From assembly GCF_009766105.1 (NCBI RefSeq), contig NZ_LMUH01000025.1:132648-196647 (forward strand): a DNA stretch of 64,000 nt. The letters are read 5' to 3'. The translations under genes and the position numbers were made by a program. The DNA is from Granulicella sp. S156 (GTDB lineage Bacteria > Acidobacteriota > Terriglobia > Terriglobales > Acidobacteriaceae). Below the pieces are notes generated by a model that searched no databases, was not told the origin of the DNA, and was given only the letters and a program-made list of their open reading frames with translations. Below, one piece after another: positions 61,334 through 64,000 of the stretch; position 1 is the stretch's first letter, and each line of letters opens with the position of its first letter.

Positions 61334-62488
61334 ATGACTCTCCACCAACCATCCAGCCAAACAGCGCACCGCGATCCCGCGCTCGACGGCTTGCGCGGCA
61401 TCGCCGTCTTGATGGTGTTCCTCTTCCACTATGGAGGAGGGCTGAAATCGCCTCATCTTGCCGTGCGTCTGCTCGGCTATCTCACGGCTGCAGGCTGGAC
61501 CGGCGTCGTGCTGTTCTTCACCCTGTCAGGCTTTCTCATCACCGGCAGCCTGTGGGACTCGCGGGGCAACCAGCACTGGTTCCGCAACTTCTATGCGCGC
61601 CGCTTTCTCAGAATCCTTCCGCTGTACTACACGGCTCTCGCCCTGAGCGCGATCGGGCTATTCGAAGCCTGGCACAACCTTCATCTGCTCCAGAAGCTTT
61701 TTACCTACGTGCTGTTCCTGCAAAACATGCCCTGGCTTGAACCGACGGCCCTGGCAATCCCCACGCCATTGCCGCTCTACCACCTCTGGAGCATGGCCGT
61801 AGAAGAGCAGTTCTACCTCCTCTGGCCCTGCGTTCTTCTGATGGTCCGCAACCGGCGCAGCGCCTTCCGGCTTTGTGTCTGGGTATTCGTGGCCTCAGCA
61901 GCGTTCCGCGTCGTCATCTTCGGCCTGCCACAGATCTCCCTACAACACTCCTCCCCCTACCGAGACTTTCTGCTGACTCACGCCGGGGAGTTCGCCCTTG
62001 GGGCGTGCCTGGCATTCGCCTGGCGAGACCCAGAGGACAAGTCCATAGCCCGCTTCGCCCTTCCGGCCCTTCTGATCGGACTGGCGGTCTACGTCCTCTC
62101 CAGCCTCATCTGTCACGGCTTCTCCTGGGACCTCAACCTGCAGTATGTTCTGGGCCTGACAGGGGCCAGCCTCGCGGCGGTAGCGCTGCTCGCACTCGCA
62201 CTCCGCGACGGAGTCTGGCGCCACCTCTGCTCGATGTCCGCACTCCGATTTCTGGGCCGCATCAGCTATGGCTTCTACATCTTTCACATCCTGCTGCAGG
62301 GATTCTTCGACGCCATCAGCCGCCACATCGTGCATACCAACTCAGGATCGTCGTACCAGATCGCCCGGCTCCTCGTTGCGTTTCCCCTCTCGATATTGGT
62401 TTCGTGGATCTCCTTCCACCTGCTCGAGACTCCGTTCCTGCGGCTCAAACGCCACTTCCCAATGAAACCTCCTCTTACGGTAGAGTAG
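61334..62488 (+). CDS. Acyltransferase family 3 (OafA/YrhL-like)
   Basis: A 384-residue integral membrane acyltransferase with about ten helices. The N-terminal ALDGLRGIAVLMVFLFHYGG (about 16-35) has the Arg and the active-site His of the family; FFTLSGFLITGSL and YARRFLRILPLYY follow, and LGRISYGFYIFHILLQ is near the C-terminus. Members O-acylate surface polysaccharides or lipids. An in-frame GTG at 61307 is an alternative start. Confidence 0.9.
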   Translation: MTLHQPSSQTAHRDPALDGLRGIAVLMVFLFHYGGGLKSPHLAVRLLGYLTAAGWTGVVLFFTLSGFLITGSLWDSRGNQHWFRNFYARRFLRILPLYYTALALSAIGLFEAWHNLHLLQKLFTYVLFLQNMPWLEPTALAIPTPLPLYHLWSMAVEEQFYLLWPCVLLMVRNRRSAFRLCVWVFVASAAFRVVIFGLPQISLQHSSPYRDFLLTHAGEFALGACLAFAWRDPEDKSIARFALPALLIGLAVYVLSSLICHGFSWDLNLQYVLGLTGASLAAVALLALALRDGVWRHLCSMSALRFLGRISYGFYIFHILLQGFFDAISRHIVHTNSGSSYQIARLLVAFPLSILVSWISFHLLETPFLRLKRHFPMKPPLTVE

Positions 62489-62631
62489 GGCCATTCGACA
62501 GGTCGTTCAGCAGCTTCGTTGCACGATCATCGCCCGGCCCCAGCAACACGCTTTGCTATATTGCATCCAACGGTAAAAGCCGCGACGTTTGCGGCCTGTT
62601 CGATTCCTTCCTACCGAGAGCGATCAACAGC

Positions 62632-64000
62632 ATGGCAACCGCCGCCGCAACAGCCGACCAGTCGCTTGCGTCACCGGACACCCAGGATCTTACAGGGGGC
62701 GTCAACCCGTGGCTGATCGCCGCCGCGGTCATGCTCGCCACCTTCATGGAGGTGCTTGACACCGCGATCGCCTCCGTCGCGCTGCCCTACATCGCCGGCT
62801 CGCTCTCCGCCTCCAACGACGAAGCGACCTGGGTGCTCACCAGCTACCTCGTAGCGAACGCCATCATTCTTCCCGCCTCCAACTGGTTTTCGCTGCGCTT
62901 TGGCCGCAAGCGTTTCTTGATGAGTTGTGTGAGCATCTTCACCGTCGCCAGCTTTGCCTGTGGAGCCGCCCCAACGCTGGGATTCATGCTGCTGGCCCGC
63001 GTAGTCCAGGGAGCCGGCGGCGGCGCTTTACAGCCGCTCTCGCAGGCCATCCTTCTCGAGAGTTTTCCTCCCCGCAAACGTGGAGTCGCCATGGCCGTCT
63101 TTGCCTTCGGAGTGGTCGTAGCACCCGTTCTTGGCCCGACTCTCGGCGGCTACCTCACCGACACCTACTCCTGGCGCTACGCCTTTTACATCAATATTCC
63201 AGTAGGTGCCCTGGCGCTCTTCATGATCAATCGCTACATCAAAGATCCGGCCTACATCAAGGATGCGAAGGTGCCTGCGTTCGATAACATCGGATTCGGC
63301 ACACTCATCGTCTGGACCGGCTGCCTCCAGGTCATCCTCGACAAAGGGCAGGAGGTCGACTGGTTTGGCGCACTCTGGCTGCGCTGGGCGTTCGTCGCGA
63401 TGATCGTCGCGTTTGTCTGGTTCGTCTACCGATCGTGGGTTTGTAAGTATGCTCTGGTCAATCTACGCGTGTTCAAGGACCGGAATTTTCTGATTGGCTC
63501 CATCCTCATCTTCATGTTCGGCGTCGGCATTTATTCCACGGTCACCGTACTGCCGCTGTTCTATCAGGAGCTTCTCGGATACACGGCCTTCACCGCGGGG
63601 CTGGTCGTCGCGCCACGCGGCCTGGGAGCCATCTGCGGCATGCCCGTAATCGGCTACCTGTCCAACAAGGTCGACCCGCGCTACCTGCTCACGTTCGGCT
63701 TCCTGACCTTCGGCCTGACGACTCTATACTTCGGCTCCATTACGCTCGATGTATCGCCCACGACGCTCTTCCTTCCAATCCTGATCACCGGTTTTGGGCT
63801 AAGCTTCGTTTTCGTTCCCATCAGCACAGCGGCTTACGGCACGCTAAAGAACGAGCAAATCGGAAATGCCAGCGGCATCTTCAACCTGATGCGTAACGTA
63901 GGCGGTTCGATCGGAATCTCCATCGCGACCACCCTGCTGACGCGCCGCGCGGCAGTTCACCAGAACGAGATCATCAACTCCGTGCCACGGACCGGTCAGC
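62632..64000 (+). CDS. DHA2-type MFS multidrug exporter (EmrB/QacA family), 3' end outside window
   Basis: At least 456 residues of a 14-helix drug:H+ antiporter. MLATFMEVLDTAIASVALPY is the D1 motif of the family, FGRKRFLM the A motif, and ARVVQGAGGGALQPLSQAI and GVVVAPVLGPTLGGYLTDTY the B and C motifs. The gene runs past the right edge. A weak GAGAG precedes the ATG. In many bacteria an HlyD-like adaptor is encoded beside such exporters, but none lies within this window. Confidence 0.9.
   Translation, partial: MATAAATADQSLASPDTQDLTGGVNPWLIAAAVMLATFMEVLDTAIASVALPYIAGSLSASNDEATWVLTSYLVANAIILPASNWFSLRFGRKRFLMSCVSIFTVASFACGAAPTLGFMLLARVVQGAGGGALQPLSQAILLESFPPRKRGVAMAVFAFGVVVAPVLGPTLGGYLTDTYSWRYAFYINIPVGALALFMINRYIKDPAYIKDAKVPAFDNIGFGTLIVWTGCLQVILDKGQEVDWFGALWLRWAFVAMIVAFVWFVYRSWVCKYALVNLRVFKDRNFLIGSILIFMFGVGIYSTVTVLPLFYQELLGYTAFTAGLVVAPRGLGAICGMPVIGYLSNKVDPRYLLTFGFLTFGLTTLYFGSITLDVSPTTLFLPILITGFGLSFVFVPISTAAYGTLKNEQIGNASGIFNLMRNVGGSIGISIATTLLTRRAAVHQNEIINSVPRTGQ

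Overview
The window looks like chromosomal DNA of an acidobacterium of the class Terriglobia (Acidobacteriaceae: an Edaphobacter, Granulicella or Terriglobus relative). The evidence is gene content: an Oar-type TonB receptor with a carboxypeptidase-regulatory domain and a PLNGR motif, a PadR regulator next to a large MacB/FtsX permease of the acidobacterial orphan type, winged-helix/TPR membrane regulators, DUF885, DUF4112 and DUF72 proteins, GH92 and GH57 enzymes, and dispersed palindromic repeats. Genus and species cannot be fixed from the sequence alone.

Layout. 1-9 kb: the 5' part of a TonB receptor, divergent from a membrane-anchored regulator; then a CadC-like TPR regulator, a LysR regulator, a secreted DinB protein and a DUF885 protein. 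9-10 kb: decayed DNA with a truncated permease gene. 10-21 kb: arylsulfatase, GH92 mannosidase, AAA ATPase, PadR-permease pair and a large secreted Vps62/ricin/CBM protein. 21-29 kb: the accessory part, with a partial copy of the AAA ATPase that lost exactly its P-loop, a PhyH oxygenase, seven REP units around a RAYT transposase gene, a coupled pair of small membrane genes, DUF4238 and P63C genes, and an IS1595-like remnant, ending at tRNA-Pro. 29-39 kb: tRNA-His and tRNA-Arg, DUF72-hydrolase pair, a nucleotidyltransferase, a cassette of small unknown genes that starts with a 49-residue secreted peptide, an MFS exporter and mnmA. 39-52 kb: envelope proteins (coiled-coil anchor, YtxH, BON lipoprotein), a GH57 branching enzyme, a membrane protein-methyltransferase pair, sixA convergent with a Ppx/GppA phosphatase, two tandem ArnT/PMT-like glycosyltransferases and a GT21-type glycosyltransferase. 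53-60 kb: heat-shock neighbourhood on the minus strand (hspR, dnaJ, dnaK) with a higBA toxin-antitoxin pair 12 bp upstream of dnaJ, a Fpg/Nei glycosylase, and a 169-bp MITE-like element inserted in a REP palindrome. 60-64 kb: an AmpG-like transporter, an OafA-type acyltransferase and the start of a DHA2 exporter.

How parts fit together. The TonB receptor, sulfatase and GH92 enzyme fit scavenging of sulfated or mannosylated glycans. HspR, DnaJ and DnaK form the stress module, and a degenerate HAIR-like site lies upstream of dnaK. The most novel-looking items are the REP/RAYT array with a second RAYT-tail remnant, the MITE inserted in a REP loop, the P-loop-less ATPase copy, and the peptide-7TM cassette at 33.8-36.0 kb.
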